Part shown: in pieces, positions 52,179-61,581 of the stretch | Numbering within the stretch: the stretch's first letter is position 1 | Layout of the letters: the number at the start of each line of letters is the position of its first letter | Origin: Oligoflexia bacterium | GTDB taxonomy: Bacteria; Bdellovibrionota; UBA1018 | Assembly (NCBI GenBank): GCA_023701205.1 | Contig: JAMPXJ010000002.1 | Location: forward strand, 62,001-126,000 | Direction of reading: 5' to 3' | Length of the DNA: 64,000 nucleotides | Translations under genes and position numbers: made by a program | Notes under the pieces: model-generated | Databases searched by the model: none | Told to the model about the DNA's origin: nothing | The model's input: the letters and a program-made list of their open reading frames with translations, nothing else

Positions 52179-53324
52179 ATGTCCAAGCGCGACTACTACG
52201 AAGTTCTCGGTCTTCCCCGCGGAGCCTCGAGCGAAGAGATCAAGAAAGCCTACCGCAAGCTCGCCGTCCAGCATCATCCGGACAAGAATGCGGGAGACAA
52301 AAAGGCGGAGGAAAGCTTCAAGGAGCTTTCGGAAGCCTATGAGGTCCTGTCAGACTCCCGCAAGCGCCAGATGTACGACCAGTTCGGACATGCAGCCAAC
52401 GCTGGCGGCGCCGGCGGCGCGGGCGGCTTTGACTTCAATCAGGCGGGTTTCGGCGGCGCTTCGATCAACGATATCTTCGGGGACATCTTCGGGGATATCT
52501 TCGGAGCGGCCGGACCGCAGGGTCGCCGCGGCGGGCGACGACGCGCCGGGCGTCCCGGCGCCGACCTCAAGACCACGGTCGACATTACTTTCGAAGAGGC
52601 AGCCTTCGGCGCCGAGAAGGTCATCACCATTCCCAAGAACGTCCGCTGCGATACCTGTGAGGGCAGCGGCGCGAAGCCAGGCACGCAGCCGGAAACGTGT
52701 TCCCTATGCGGAGGCCACGGCGAGGTCAGCTTTCAGCAGGGCTTTTTCGCGATCACGCGGCCCTGCCCGCGCTGTAACGGCGCGGGGCAAACCGTGCCCC
52801 ATCCTTGCGGAGCCTGCGCCGGTTCGGGCCAGATCAAAAAACGCATGCAGCTTGCCGTGAAGATTCCCGCGGGCGTCGATACCGGGCAGCGCCTGAAGCT
52901 CACGGGCGAAGGAGAGGCGGGCGAGCGCGGCGGGTACCCGGGCGACCTTTACGTCCAGATCAACATCCTGCCGCATGAGTTCTTCACGCGCGAGGAGTTC
53001 GACGTCGTCTGCGAAGTCCCGATCACCTTCACCCAGGCCGCGCTCGGCGCGGATCTCGAAGTCCCGACGCTCGAAGGCAAGGTGAAGGTCAAGATTCCCT
53101 CGGGCACCCAATCCCACAAGATCCTGCGCCTCAAAGGCAAGGGCCTGGCTCGGCTCGGTTCCTACGGCCGGGGCGACCAGCTGGTGCGGGTGATCGTAGA
53201 AGTCCCCGCCAAGCTGAATTCGGAGCAGAAAGAGCTGCTTCGCAAGTTCGAGGAGATCGGGGCCGAGTCCACGCATCCGATGCACCACCGCTTCTTCGAG
53301 AAAGTGAAGAGCCTCTTTGATTAA
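52179..53324 (+). CDS. dnaJ: co-chaperone DnaJ (Hsp40)
   Basis: A 381-residue type I J-protein. J domain 1-70 with the HPD triad (QHHPDKN). A Gly/Phe-rich region follows (about 75-125). Four CxxCxGxG zinc repeats: [32 protein letters not shown]. The C-terminal substrate-binding domains run from about 215 to 381. It delivers clients to DnaK and triggers ATP hydrolysis. The last codons overlap the TTG start of the lipoprotein gene by 8 bp. Confidence 0.97.
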   Translation: MSKRDYYEVLGLPRGASSEEIKKAYRKLAVQHHPDKNAGDKKAEESFKELSEAYEVLSDSRKRQMYDQFGHAANAGGAGGAGGFDFNQAGFGGASINDIFGDIFGDIFGAAGPQGRRGGRRRAGRPGADLKTTVDITFEEAAFGAEKVITIPKNVRCDTCEGSGAKPGTQPETCSLCGGHGEVSFQQGFFAITRPCPRCNGAGQTVPHPCGACAGSGQIKKRMQLAVKIPAGVDTGQRLKLTGEGEAGERGGYPGDLYVQINILPHEFFTREEFDVVCEVPITFTQAALGADLEVPTLEGKVKVKIPSGTQSHKILRLKGKGLARLGSYGRGDQLVRVIVEVPAKLNSEQKELLRKFEEIGAESTHPMHHRFFEKVKSLFD

Positions 53325-55371
53325 GCGCAAAGACCCTACCGTAGCGGCTTTAGGGGTTTGCGCGATCGTCCTGAGCGGGCTTTGCGGAGCCTGCGCCACC
53401 GCGCCCCGCTCCACGGAGCGCGGCGCCTCGCCGCCGACGTCCGGAAAGGTCCAGTCGATCCCGATCCCGGAGCAGCCCAACGGCGCCCTGGCCACGCCTG
53501 CCTCGACGCGGGAAAACGCCGAGCTCAAGAGCATCACCGAGCTCTATCAGAAGGGCGAGTTCGAAACCGCGCTCCAACGGCTCGGAGCTTTCGAGAAAAC
53601 CTTTCCCAGGAGCAGCCTGCTGCCGCAGATCCGGAACCTCGCAGGCCTCTGCTATCTGCTCACGCGCCGGCCGGTCGAGGCCGCCGAGCGCTTCGGCAAG
53701 GCGCTTCAGAACCATCCGCGCGCCCATTCCTTCAATCAGTACATCCTCTACAACCTCGCACGCGCGCGCTTCGAGGCCAACCAGCTCCGCGAAGCCGAAG
53801 AGGCGGCCGGCCGCATCGACTCCCAGGCGCTGGACCGGGAAAATCAGATCAAGCTCCATCATCTCAAGGCCGGTCTTCTGCTGAAAAGGAACGCCGGGCT
53901 CGAGGCCGCCCGCGAAGTGCTCGTCGCCAACCGGCTCATGAGCCCGCAGCAGTCGCAGGAGCTCCGCCCGACCTTCTCGACGACGCTCGAGCTGGCGCTG
54001 GAATCGCTCCCGAGCACCGCGTCGCTCGAGGATCTTTACCGCGAGTTCGAGGACGTGCCGTACGCCGATCTCGTGCTCTTCCGCCTGGCCTCGCGCGAGA
54101 GATCGCAGAACGATACCGAAAAGGCCGCAATCCATGCGCAAATCCTGCTTTCGCGCTATCCGCAGAGTCCCTACTACGCCGAAGCTTCGTCCTTCGCCTC
54201 GGTGCAGGAGCCCGAAGCACCCGTCGAGGGACGCACGATCGGCGTGCTGCTGCCGCTCCGGGGCAAGTTCGGGCGCTTCGGCCTGAGAAGCCTCCATTCC
54301 ATCGAGCTGGCCTTCGGCATTTTCGATCCCGCCTCTCCCGACACGAAGGTGAACCTCGTGATCGAGGACACGGGTGACGAGCCCGAGCAGGCCGTGAAGG
54401 CGCTCGAACGCCTCGTCCGCGAAGGTCATGCCGTCGCGGTCATCGGCCCGCTGCTCACCAAGGGCCTTGACCAGGTGAGCCGGCGCGCGCAGGAGCTGCG
54501 CGTGCCCCTGATCACCCTGGCCCGACAGGAAGGGGCTCCCAGCGACTACGTCCTCCCTGCGGGGATCACGCTGCGGCTCCAGGCCACCGAGCTCGCGCGA
54601 TTCGCCATCGAGCGCAAAGGGCTCAAGCGTTTCGCCATTCTCGCCCCGCGCGACCGGGTCGGAGAGGAGTTCCTGCAATATTTCTGGACCGCCGCGGAAT
54701 CACTCGGCGGCGAAGTCACCGGCGCGGAATCCTACACCTCCGGAGAGACCGACTTCCGGCAGCAGGTCGACAAACTTTCGGGGCTTTATTACACCGAAGC
54801 CCGGCAGCGCGAGCTGGACGAGCTGGCCAAGGCCCGCGAGGAAAACAAGATCAAGAAGAAGACGCGGAAGACGGAACAGTTCTACAACCTGAAGCCCATC
54901 GTGGATTACGACGCCGTTTTCATTCCGGACGAGCCCAAGGTGGCCGGACAGGTCCTGCCGACCTTCTCCTACCGCGACGTCGATAACATGATCTTCCTCG
55001 GCCCCTCGGCCTGGAACTCACCCGAGCTGGCCTCGCGCGGGGGCGCTTACGCCGAGCGCGCGTTTTTCGTCGAGGCCTTCCGCCCCGAAGACCCGGCGCC
55101 CGCCGCGCGCAGGTTCATGGAGAGCTACAAGGCCGCGTTCGGCACCGACCCCACGGTGATGGAGGCGGCCGCGTATGATGCCGCGAAGCTGGTCTCGCTG
55201 GCGCTCGAGGAGTCGGGGACGGAGCCCAGCCGCTCCGAGGTCCTGGATCGCCTCCGCGGCCTCAAAGACATCCCCGGCGCGACGGGCTCTCTGAGCTTCC
55301 GTGACGGGCAGTTCTTCCGTGGAATGCGGACGTTCACCGTGCGTGGTGGCCAGATCAGCGAAGTGAAGTGA
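53317..55371 (+). CDS. LpoA-like lipoprotein: TPR plus periplasmic-binding-protein domain
   Basis: A 684-residue protein. Start TTG at 53317, overlapping the dnaJ stop. Signal [15 protein letters not shown] gives the lipidated Cys near 26. Residues 60-270 are TPR-like helices ([18 protein letters not shown]). Residues 295-680 form a type I periplasmic-binding fold: [47 protein letters not shown]-free but with a typical [11 protein letters not shown]. This pairing is that of LpoA, the outer-membrane activator of penicillin-binding protein 1A, and of related Leu/Ile/Val-binding lipoproteins. Translational coupling to dnaJ is unusual and suggests an envelope role expressed under heat shock. Confidence 0.75.
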   Translation: MIKRKDPTVAALGVCAIVLSGLCGACATAPRSTERGASPPTSGKVQSIPIPEQPNGALATPASTRENAELKSITELYQKGEFETALQRLGAFEKTFPRSSLLPQIRNLAGLCYLLTRRPVEAAERFGKALQNHPRAHSFNQYILYNLARARFEANQLREAEEAAGRIDSQALDRENQIKLHHLKAGLLLKRNAGLEAAREVLVANRLMSPQQSQELRPTFSTTLELALESLPSTASLEDLYREFEDVPYADLVLFRLASRERSQNDTEKAAIHAQILLSRYPQSPYYAEASSFASVQEPEAPVEGRTIGVLLPLRGKFGRFGLRSLHSIELAFGIFDPASPDTKVNLVIEDTGDEPEQAVKALERLVREGHAVAVIGPLLTKGLDQVSRRAQELRVPLITLARQEGAPSDYVLPAGITLRLQATELARFAIERKGLKRFAILAPRDRVGEEFLQYFWTAAESLGGEVTGAESYTSGETDFRQQVDKLSGLYYTEARQRELDELAKAREENKIKKKTRKTEQFYNLKPIVDYDAVFIPDEPKVAGQVLPTFSYRDVDNMIFLGPSAWNSPELASRGGAYAERAFFVEAFRPEDPAPAARRFMESYKAAFGTDPTVMEAAAYDAAKLVSLALEESGTEPSRSEVLDRLRGLKDIPGATGSLSFRDGQFFRGMRTFTVRGGQISEVK

Positions 55372-56029
55372 GCCGACCCAGGATCCGCTCGGCCTCGTCC
55401 TCATCGATCACGACGAAACGGCCCTGCTCCTGTTCATAAGCGTAGACATCGGCATGGGCGATATCGAACCACCAGCCGTGGATGCCCAGCGTCCCCGCGG
55501 AGACGCGCTCGCGCACGAGCGGATAGGATTTCACGTGCTCCATCTGCTGCAGCACATTGAGCTGCGAGAGCGCGTTCACCTCCGTCAGGGCCTGATCGAG
55601 GGCCTGGCCCCCGCGCCACGACTCCACCGCGGGGTCGCCATGGCGAAGCCAGCTCCGGAGATTCGGCGTGGCGATCTTCGAGCGGTCGTCCAGGAGGGCG
55701 CGCATCGCGCCACACTCCGAGTGGCCGCACACGATGATGTCCTTGATCCTGAGATCCAGGACGGAAAACTCCAGCGCCGCCGCCTCGGCCTCGTCGCCGG
55801 TGGAGACCCCATGCTCGCCGCAGGGGGGAATGAGATTTCCGACATTCCGAAGGACGAAGAGATCGCCGGGATTGGTCGAGGCAAAAAGGTTCGGAACGAC
55901 CCGGCTGTCCGAGCAGGCGACGAACAGCGTGTCGGGCGACTGCCCCGTCGCCAGGCGGCCGAAGGCCTCGCGATACCCTTTCTGCACGTTACGGCGGAAT
56001 TCCACGATTCCCTGGATCAATTTCTTCAC
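55355..56029 (-). CDS. beta-class carbonic anhydrase
   Basis: A 224-residue protein from GTG 56027-56029; the upstream open frame lacks family similarity. Zinc ligands of beta-carbonic anhydrases are visible: Cys39 and the Asp41-Arg43 dyad in ACSDSRV, His103 and Cys106 in CGHSECGA. NVGNLIPP and HGWWFDIAHADVYAYE are further family blocks. It interconverts CO2 and bicarbonate in the cytoplasm, for biosynthetic carboxylation or pH balance. It overlaps the 3' end of the LpoA-like gene by 17 bp, tail to tail, and diverges from the fliD operon. Confidence 0.92.
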   Translation of the reverse strand: MKKLIQGIVEFRRNVQKGYREAFGRLATGQSPDTLFVACSDSRVVPNLFASTNPGDLFVLRNVGNLIPPCGEHGVSTGDEAEAAALEFSVLDLRIKDIIVCGHSECGAMRALLDDRSKIATPNLRSWLRHGDPAVESWRGGQALDQALTEVNALSQLNVLQQMEHVKSYPLVRERVSAGTLGIHGWWFDIAHADVYAYEQEQGRFVVIDEDEAERILGRLTSLR

Positions 56030-56085
56030 GGAAGCGAACCCGTATCGCAGAACCCGTAAACCGTCAATTCTCCCCCGAGATGGGG

Positions 56086-56105
56086 AAAAAACTGCCGATT
56101 GGCAG
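56086..56105 (-). terminator. intrinsic terminator oriented toward the carbonic anhydrase gene
   Basis: Stem CTGCC/GGCAG (56092-56096 and 56101-56105) with a 4-base loop, followed on the minus strand by six T. No minus-strand gene lies upstream, so it would act as an attenuator or stop antisense transcripts from the fliD region. Confidence 0.5.
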
Positions 56106-56183
56106 CGGGCCGCGCCAGCCGCCATACTGGAACAAGGACACACACCCGCATGAGGCGGGTGCGGCCGTCAGGAGGACGCGCGA

Positions 56184-57581
56184 GTGGGTCTTCGTTCCGA
56201 CCCCATCGGTGGCGGGCAGTTCAAGCAGGCCATCAAGCAGATCATGGAAGCCGAGAGCCAGCCGATCCGGCAGCTCGAGGGCCGCAAAGCGCGCGAAGAG
56301 TCCCGACTCAAGCTTTTCCAGGAGTTCAAATCGAAGTTCGCGGGTATCGACCGCGCGCTCAGCGAGATCTCCACCTTCAAGAAGCTCCGGGAGCTCAAGG
56401 CCGACCTGGGCGACGGCGCGACCACCGTGAGCGTCACCCTCGACAAGGAGCGCGCGCAGCCCGGCACCTACCAGCTCCAGATCGAGGAGCTCGCGCAGCG
56501 CACTTCCGTCATGTCGAACGGCTTCGAGGACGCGGACGAGCCGGTCCTCGGGCTGGGCTTCATCGTGATGAACCTCGGTAACGGGGATACCGCGGAGGTT
56601 TTCGTCGACGACGCGAACTCCAGCCTGCGCGGCGTGGCTGGCCTGATCAACGCCCAGCCCGACTCCCCGATCCGCGCCGCGGTCATCAAGGATTCCACCG
56701 ACCCCGACTATCCGTGGAAGCTGATCCTTTCCTCCAAGAAGGACGGCTCGACCAACGGCATCGAGTTCCCCGAGTTCTACTTCCTCGACGGCTCCAAGGA
56801 CTTCTACATCGACTCGGACCGCGAGGCGCGCAACGCGCTCGTTTACGTCGATGGGTTCCCCATCGAGCTCGAGAGCAACGACATCACCGACTTCCTTCCC
56901 GGGGTGAACCTGCATCTGAAGCAGGCCAAGCCGGGACAGCCTTTCGCCATCACGATCAGCGAGGACTACCAGAAGATCTCGGGCAAGATCAAAGCCGTGG
57001 TCGACCAGGTCAACCAGGTGCTCTCCTTCATCACCAAGCAGAACCAGATCGACGCCTCGAGCGACACGCGCAGCACCTTTGCAGGCGACACGAGCCTCCA
57101 GACGATCGAGTACCGGCTGCGCAACATGATGCACGAAGGTTTCCCGGTGCCGAACGGCTCCGGCGGCTTCCGCGTCCTGCACCTGAGCGCCCTCGGCGTG
57201 GAGTTCGACAAGACCGGCCAGCTCGCCTTCAAGGAAGACAAGTTCACGAAGCTCATGGAGAAGGACTTCGAAGGCCTCTCCGCGGTGGTCAGCGGCGAAT
57301 TCGGCTTCGCCTTCCAGATGCGCGAGCTGGTGAAGAGCTACACTCAGGTGGGCTCCGGGCTCCTCAATCTCCGCGAGCAGGGCCTCAAGCACCGGATCAA
57401 GGAAATCGACACCCAGATCGACAACAAGGCCCGCCAGCTCGAGAAAAAGCAGGTGGCGCTGGTGGACCAGTTCGCGAAGCTCGAAGGCTCGCTGGCGAAC
57501 CTGCAGCGGCAGCAGCAGCAACTCGCGGCCTCGGGCTTCGGCGGCGCGGGCGGCAACCCGATCGCGCAGCTGATGGGATAG
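56184..57581 (+). CDS. fliD: flagellar filament cap protein FliD
   Basis: A 465-residue protein starting GTG 56184 after a perfect AGGAGG. The N-terminal FliD domain (about 10-105) with helical FKQAIKQIMEAESQPIRQLE begins the coiled D0/D1 region. The middle (about 110-290) is a beta-rich exposed domain with FLDGSKDFYIDSDR. The C-terminal FliD domain (330-460) ends in a coiled coil (HRIKEIDTQIDNKARQLEKKQ) and the disordered tail. It caps the filament and inserts flagellin. A hairpin (CACCCGC/GCGGGTG) lies in the leader. It heads the fliD-fliS-chaperone-TPR-microprotein-GT9 operon. Confidence 0.92.
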   Translation: MGLRSDPIGGGQFKQAIKQIMEAESQPIRQLEGRKAREESRLKLFQEFKSKFAGIDRALSEISTFKKLRELKADLGDGATTVSVTLDKERAQPGTYQLQIEELAQRTSVMSNGFEDADEPVLGLGFIVMNLGNGDTAEVFVDDANSSLRGVAGLINAQPDSPIRAAVIKDSTDPDYPWKLILSSKKDGSTNGIEFPEFYFLDGSKDFYIDSDREARNALVYVDGFPIELESNDITDFLPGVNLHLKQAKPGQPFAITISEDYQKISGKIKAVVDQVNQVLSFITKQNQIDASSDTRSTFAGDTSLQTIEYRLRNMMHEGFPVPNGSGGFRVLHLSALGVEFDKTGQLAFKEDKFTKLMEKDFEGLSAVVSGEFGFAFQMRELVKSYTQVGSGLLNLREQGLKHRIKEIDTQIDNKARQLEKKQVALVDQFAKLEGSLANLQRQQQQLAASGFGGAGGNPIAQLMG

Positions 57582-57621
57582 ACGGCCGGGAGGCCGAACG
57601 GGATAACGGAGGAAAACACGG

Positions 57622-58023
57622 ATGGCGGGCAACTACGGAGCGAATCAGTACAAGCAAACGCAGATCAAGACGGCCAACCGGGGCCAGATCCTGCTCATGC
57701 TTTACGAGGCGGCGATCCAGAACGTCAAAAAAGCGGCGGTCGCGATCGACAACCGGGATGTGGCCGCCAAAGGATTGGCGATCGGGAAGGCCCATGACAT
57801 CATCAACGAGCTCGTCACGACGCTCGACTTCAACATCGGCGGGGAGGTTGCCCGCAACCTCGAACGGCTGTACAATTTCATGACGGAGCAGTTGGTGAAA
57901 GCCAACCTGGAAAACTCCAAGGAAAAGCTCCAAACCGTGCAGAAGCTGCTCGAGACGCTCCTGGAAGGCTGGCGGGTCGCCGTCGACCAGGTGAACAGGA
58001 GCGGCGGCGCGACCCCGGGCTGA
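57622..58023 (+). CDS. fliS: flagellin export chaperone FliS
   Basis: A 133-residue helical protein. The start YGANQYKQTQIKTANRGQILLMLYEAAI is the FliS hallmark (key residues Q-Y and L-L-x-L-Y). The central helix KAHDIINELVTTLDFNIGGEVA and following LERLYNFMTEQLVKANLE are also typical. It binds the flagellin C-terminus to prevent premature polymerisation. Good ribosome site (GGAGG). Second gene of the operon. Confidence 0.93.
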   Translation: MAGNYGANQYKQTQIKTANRGQILLMLYEAAIQNVKKAAVAIDNRDVAAKGLAIGKAHDIINELVTTLDFNIGGEVARNLERLYNFMTEQLVKANLENSKEKLQTVQKLLETLLEGWRVAVDQVNRSGGATPG

Positions 58024-58047
58024 GCGCCCGGGACAGCAAGAGGTCAC

Positions 58048-58488
58048 ATGGACGTGATGCACCTTCTCCAGAGCAGGAACCGTTGCCTCGGGCGACTGCT
58101 CGATCATTGCGCGCGTTTCATCGCCCAGGCGGAGCAAGGGGACTTCACCGGCCTGGACCGCTTTCTCGCGCGGCGGGACGCGACCGTCCGCGCTTTCGGG
58201 CTCTACGACCGCAAGCTTTCCTCGCTCCTTCCCGACGTTGCGGGCACGGAGCCCGGCGAGGGGGAGCGTCGCGCGCTCATCGCGCGCCTGGCGCCGGTCC
58301 TCGCCGAACGCGAGGAGCTGGTGCGCTCCCTCCTGCGCCTGGACGAGCGCGCGTTCGGCCTGATCGAGGAGGAGAAGAACCGGCTCGCGCGCGAGCTGAA
58401 TGGCGCCCACAAGACCCGCACCCAGCTCATGAAATTCCGCAGTGAACGGGCTACCGATTCCGGAGAGACCTTGGACAGGACGTTATGA
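58048..58488 (+). CDS. FliT/FlgN-like flagellar export chaperone
   Basis: A 146-residue, fully helical protein. It has the size, position (after fliS) and helical hairpin of FliT/FlgN proteins: LLQSRNRCLGRLLDHCARFI, a middle linker, and a C-terminal coiled coil (AELVRSLL-type region near 85-120, LARELNGAHKTRTQLMKF). Sequence identity to FliT is low, so the name rests mostly on context. It would guard FliD or hook-filament junction proteins before export. Its 3' end overlaps the TPR gene by ATGA. Confidence 0.6.
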   Translation: MDVMHLLQSRNRCLGRLLDHCARFIAQAEQGDFTGLDRFLARRDATVRAFGLYDRKLSSLLPDVAGTEPGEGERRALIARLAPVLAEREELVRSLLRLDERAFGLIEEEKNRLARELNGAHKTRTQLMKFRSERATDSGETLDRTL

Positions 58489-59651
58489 CCGATCCCAGAC
58501 CGGACCTCATCGAAATTCTCGGAGAAGCCCTGGGCGCCCGGCCCGAGCTCCTGGGCTACGAGGTGGACGTGCTGCCCATTCCCCCGATCGCGGGACAGGA
58601 CGGACGCCTGGTCCGGCTCAAGACCCTCGATGAGGCATTGCGCGAGTTCGATTCCGAAGCGGGATACCTCGTCCAGCTCAAGCCTCGGCGGACCCCGACC
58701 GCACCGGCCCCCCAGCCCGCCCCCGCGCAGGCCCGCGCCGCGAAGCCCACGCCCGAGAACATCTATCAGGGCGACGGGAAGCTCAACCTCCCCTATCTGC
58801 TGAAGACGGCCGAGCTGCTGCTCGCCAGCGGCGACGCTCCGCTCGCGCGCAACGTCTACAAGGCGATCCACCGCTCGGGCGAACGCACCGCGGCCGCGCT
58901 CGACGGCATCGCCCGTTGCTACGAGGCCGAAGGCAAGCTCGAGGAGGCGCGGATCCACTACGAAGAATCGATCGCCTACCAGCCCGATGCCCTCGTCTAC
59001 CAGCGCCTCGCGAGCGTGCTCATCCGCCTGGGCAAGGATCACGCCGCCGCCGAGGTGATCGAGCGGGCGCTGAACCTCCGCGAGCTCGCAGCCGAGCTCC
59101 GTTTCGAGCTCCACAAGGCGTGCGGCAACTGCTGGACCCGGGCGGATAACGCCGCGGACGCCGAAAGGCACTACACGCGGGCCCTGGAGCTCGATCCGGA
59201 CGCCGACGAGATTCGGGCGAATCTCGGCGCGCTCTATCTCCAATCAGGGCGGCTGCCCGAAGCCAAACGGCACTTCCAGGATGCGATCGCCTCGAATCCC
59301 CGCAATCACCGGGCGCTCACGGGACTGGGCTCCTGCCTCCTGAACGAGGGGGACAAGCGCGGGGCGCACGATGCCTTCGCCCGCGCCCTCGAAGCCGAGC
59401 TCAACAATCCGACCGCGGTGTTTTATCTCGTGAAATGCGCTTACGAGCTGAAATTCCACGCGACGGCGGCGCGGCTGCTGGAGGAGTACGTGCAGATCGC
59501 GCCGGTGAACACCAATCTCCTGTATAGCCTGGCGGGCCTGCAGTTCCACCTCCGGAGGTTCCCGGAGGCGAAGGCCACGGCCAGGCGGATCCTGGAGATG
59601 ACACCGAAGCACCCGGGGGCGACCGAGCTCCTCGGGATGATGGAGGGATAG
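58485..59651 (+). CDS. TPR-repeat protein of the flagellar operon
   Basis: A 388-residue soluble protein. The first ~85 residues are a unique domain with a Pro/Ala linker (APAPQPAPAQARAA). From about residue 90 there are roughly eight tetratricopeptide units (for example AAALDGIARCYEAEGKLEEA, NLGALYLQSGRLPEAKRHF, GLGSCLLNEGDKRGAHDAF). Such proteins are common beside flagellin-glycosylation or flagellar-assembly genes. It overlaps the preceding gene (ATGA) and lies 35 bp before the 39-residue gene. It probably scaffolds an assembly or glycosylation complex. Confidence 0.75.
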   Translation: MTDPRPDLIEILGEALGARPELLGYEVDVLPIPPIAGQDGRLVRLKTLDEALREFDSEAGYLVQLKPRRTPTAPAPQPAPAQARAAKPTPENIYQGDGKLNLPYLLKTAELLLASGDAPLARNVYKAIHRSGERTAAALDGIARCYEAEGKLEEARIHYEESIAYQPDALVYQRLASVLIRLGKDHAAAEVIERALNLRELAAELRFELHKACGNCWTRADNAADAERHYTRALELDPDADEIRANLGALYLQSGRLPEAKRHFQDAIASNPRNHRALTGLGSCLLNEGDKRGAHDAFARALEAELNNPTAVFYLVKCAYELKFHATAARLLEEYVQIAPVNTNLLYSLAGLQFHLRRFPEAKATARRILEMTPKHPGATELLGMMEG

Positions 59652-59686
59652 GAAATCCCTCACAAGAAGTCTGTCATGGAGGACAG

Positions 59687-59806
59687 ATGGCGACTGATAC
59701 CACGAGACTGCAGGGAGAAGTGGCGGATGATTCCGATATCCGGGAACTCGACGTCGAGAAGCTCCTGATGAGCTTCCTCAACGCCCTCCTGGAGGAACAG
59801 AAGTGA
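59687..59806 (+). CDS. 39-residue microprotein in the flagellar operon
   Basis: ATG 59687 follows a strong site (GGAGGACAG). The frame runs 39 codons to TGA 59804-59806, which overlaps the GTG start of the GT9 gene (GTGA). The protein is acidic: a polar N-terminus (MATDTTRLQGEVADDSD) and an amphipathic helix (DVEKLLMSFLNALLEEQK). No Cys, no signal peptide. Ribosome site, coupling and codon use like its neighbours argue that it is real. It may dock the glycosyltransferase or the TPR protein; this is inference. Confidence 0.7.
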   Translation: MATDTTRLQGEVADDSDIRELDVEKLLMSFLNALLEEQK

Positions 59807-61581
59807 GCTCCTCTTCGATGCCGGCGCGGGCGCGCAAGCCCATCCGCTGTCTCGTCGTGCAGCTCGCGCGCCTGGGCGACACCATCCAGAGCCTGATGGC
59901 GCTCCGGGCGGCCAAGCAGCTCTATCCGGACCTCGAGATCCATTTCGTCGCGCGCGAACGTTTCGCGGCCGCCGCGAAGCGCGTACCCTGGATCCATCGC
60001 GTGATCACTCTCCCGACGGACGAGCTGCTCGGCCCCGTGCTCGAGGGCAAGCGCTCCAAGGGCCAGGCCCTGAAGGACATCGCGCGCTGGGTGGCGCCGC
60101 TCGTCGACCAGGCCTGGGACATCGCCATCAACTGGACCTTCTCGGAATCCAGCAGCTACCTGACGGGCCTGGTCCCCGCTCGCGTGAAGCTGGGCTACTC
60201 CCGCCGCAAGGACATCACCTTCTCCTCCGCCGACGGCTGGAGCAGCTACATCAACGCGATCGTCCAGGGAGGCCTCGCGCAGAACATCCATCTCACCGAT
60301 GTGCTCACGACCCAGCTGCTGACCGCGCTCCAGATCCACGTCGGGGAGCCCGAGGCCGACGGCAGCGCTCCGGTGACTTCCAAGAGTTTCTTCGCGCTCG
60401 AGCTCGGCGAAAAGGACGCCTGGAACGCCAAAGACCTCTCGCGCAAATGGATCGGCATCCAGCTCGGCGCCGGCAACGAGGAGAAAACCTGGGCGCCGGA
60501 GAGCTGGGCGGACGTCGCGACGCAGATCCTGCGCAAGCATCCCGAGTGCAGCATCGTGCTCCTCGGCGGCAAGGAGGACCAGGCCCGGGCCCGCCGCTTC
60601 CTCGCGCGGGCCAACGGCGGCAAACGTGTCGTCTCGCTCGTGGGCGAGACCGACTTCGACCTCTGGGCGTCCGTTGTGAGCCGCTGCAACTGGGTGCTCT
60701 CGGCGGACACCGCGGCGATCCACCTGGCGAGCGTGCTCGGCACCCGGGTACTGAACGTCTCGGTCGGGCCCGTGCGCTGGCTCGAAACGGGACCTTACGG
60801 CAACGGCCATTACGTCGTCGCCCCGCTGGCGAAGACCGTGTCGCCCGAAGCGGTTTACGCGACCTGGGCCTATGCCTCGAACGAATGGGCTCATCGCCGC
60901 AATTTTTCGTTTTCCGCGCACCTGGCGCAGCTCGGGCAGGCTTCCCTCCAGGACTCGGTCATGGTTTACCGGTCGAAGATCCGGGCCACCGACGAGGGCG
61001 GAGGCGTTCATTATGAGCCGCTGCTCAAGCAGTCGCTCGATATCGAGGGCTGGATGGCCATGGTGATGGGCCATGTCGCGCGCGCCTGGTACTGCGGCTG
61101 GGTGCCTCCGGTCGGCCAGGAGCTCACCCGCGAGATGCTTCACCCCGCCCTCGTCAAGTCGCTCCGGGAAATGGAGGAATCCTCCCAGCTCCTCACCAAA
61201 GTCTGCGAAGAGGCCGCGCGCACGGCGCTCGCGCTCAACCGCAAGAGCGCGTCGCTGCGCTCCGACAAGATCATGCGCCTGGGGGACCGCGAGGAGCTTC
61301 GCGAGCTCGCCCGGAAGCTCATGGAGCTCGACCAGCTCATGGAACGGATCGGGAAGGCGCACGCGCCCATGCGGGCCTTCTCGCAGATGTCCAAGGTGCT
61401 GATGCACAACCTGCGCGGCGACCACCTGATGGAGCTCGGCAAGGAAAGCGCGGAGGCCTACCGCCAGCTCGGCGAAGGGATCGGCATCCTGCGCGAATGG
61501 CTCAAACACACGCTCGGGCTGGCGCGCCCGGTGGCGCTCCGAAGCGTCACGGCGGGCACCATCGAGGAGAACCGGCTATGA
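59803..61581 (+). CDS. GT9 (heptosyltransferase-fold) glycosyltransferase with helical C-terminal extension
   Basis: A 592-residue protein from GTG 59803. Residues 12-370 are a GT-B fold of family 9: CLVVQLARLGDTIQSLMAL at the start (the ADP-heptose-transferase opening), GIQLGAGNEEKTWAPESWADVA in the second Rossmann half, and SADTAAIHLASVLGTRVLNV near the donor site. The remaining ~220 residues are helical (MELDQLMERIGKAHAPMRAF), absent from ordinary WaaC/WaaF. Located among flagellar genes, so flagellin or another flagellar protein is the likeliest acceptor. The sugar is unknown. Confidence 0.75.
   Translation: MSSSSMPARARKPIRCLVVQLARLGDTIQSLMALRAAKQLYPDLEIHFVARERFAAAAKRVPWIHRVITLPTDELLGPVLEGKRSKGQALKDIARWVAPLVDQAWDIAINWTFSESSSYLTGLVPARVKLGYSRRKDITFSSADGWSSYINAIVQGGLAQNIHLTDVLTTQLLTALQIHVGEPEADGSAPVTSKSFFALELGEKDAWNAKDLSRKWIGIQLGAGNEEKTWAPESWADVATQILRKHPECSIVLLGGKEDQARARRFLARANGGKRVVSLVGETDFDLWASVVSRCNWVLSADTAAIHLASVLGTRVLNVSVGPVRWLETGPYGNGHYVVAPLAKTVSPEAVYATWAYASNEWAHRRNFSFSAHLAQLGQASLQDSVMVYRSKIRATDEGGGVHYEPLLKQSLDIEGWMAMVMGHVARAWYCGWVPPVGQELTREMLHPALVKSLREMEESSQLLTKVCEEAARTALALNRKSASLRSDKIMRLGDREELRELARKLMELDQLMERIGKAHAPMRAFSQMSKVLMHNLRGDHLMELGKESAEAYRQLGEGIGILREWLKHTLGLARPVALRSVTAGTIEENRL

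Noticed and set aside
56060..56110. sigma28 or sigma54 promoter before fliD
   Set aside because: TAAA and GCCGAT words exist but not at the required spacing, and no -24/-12 pair fits.
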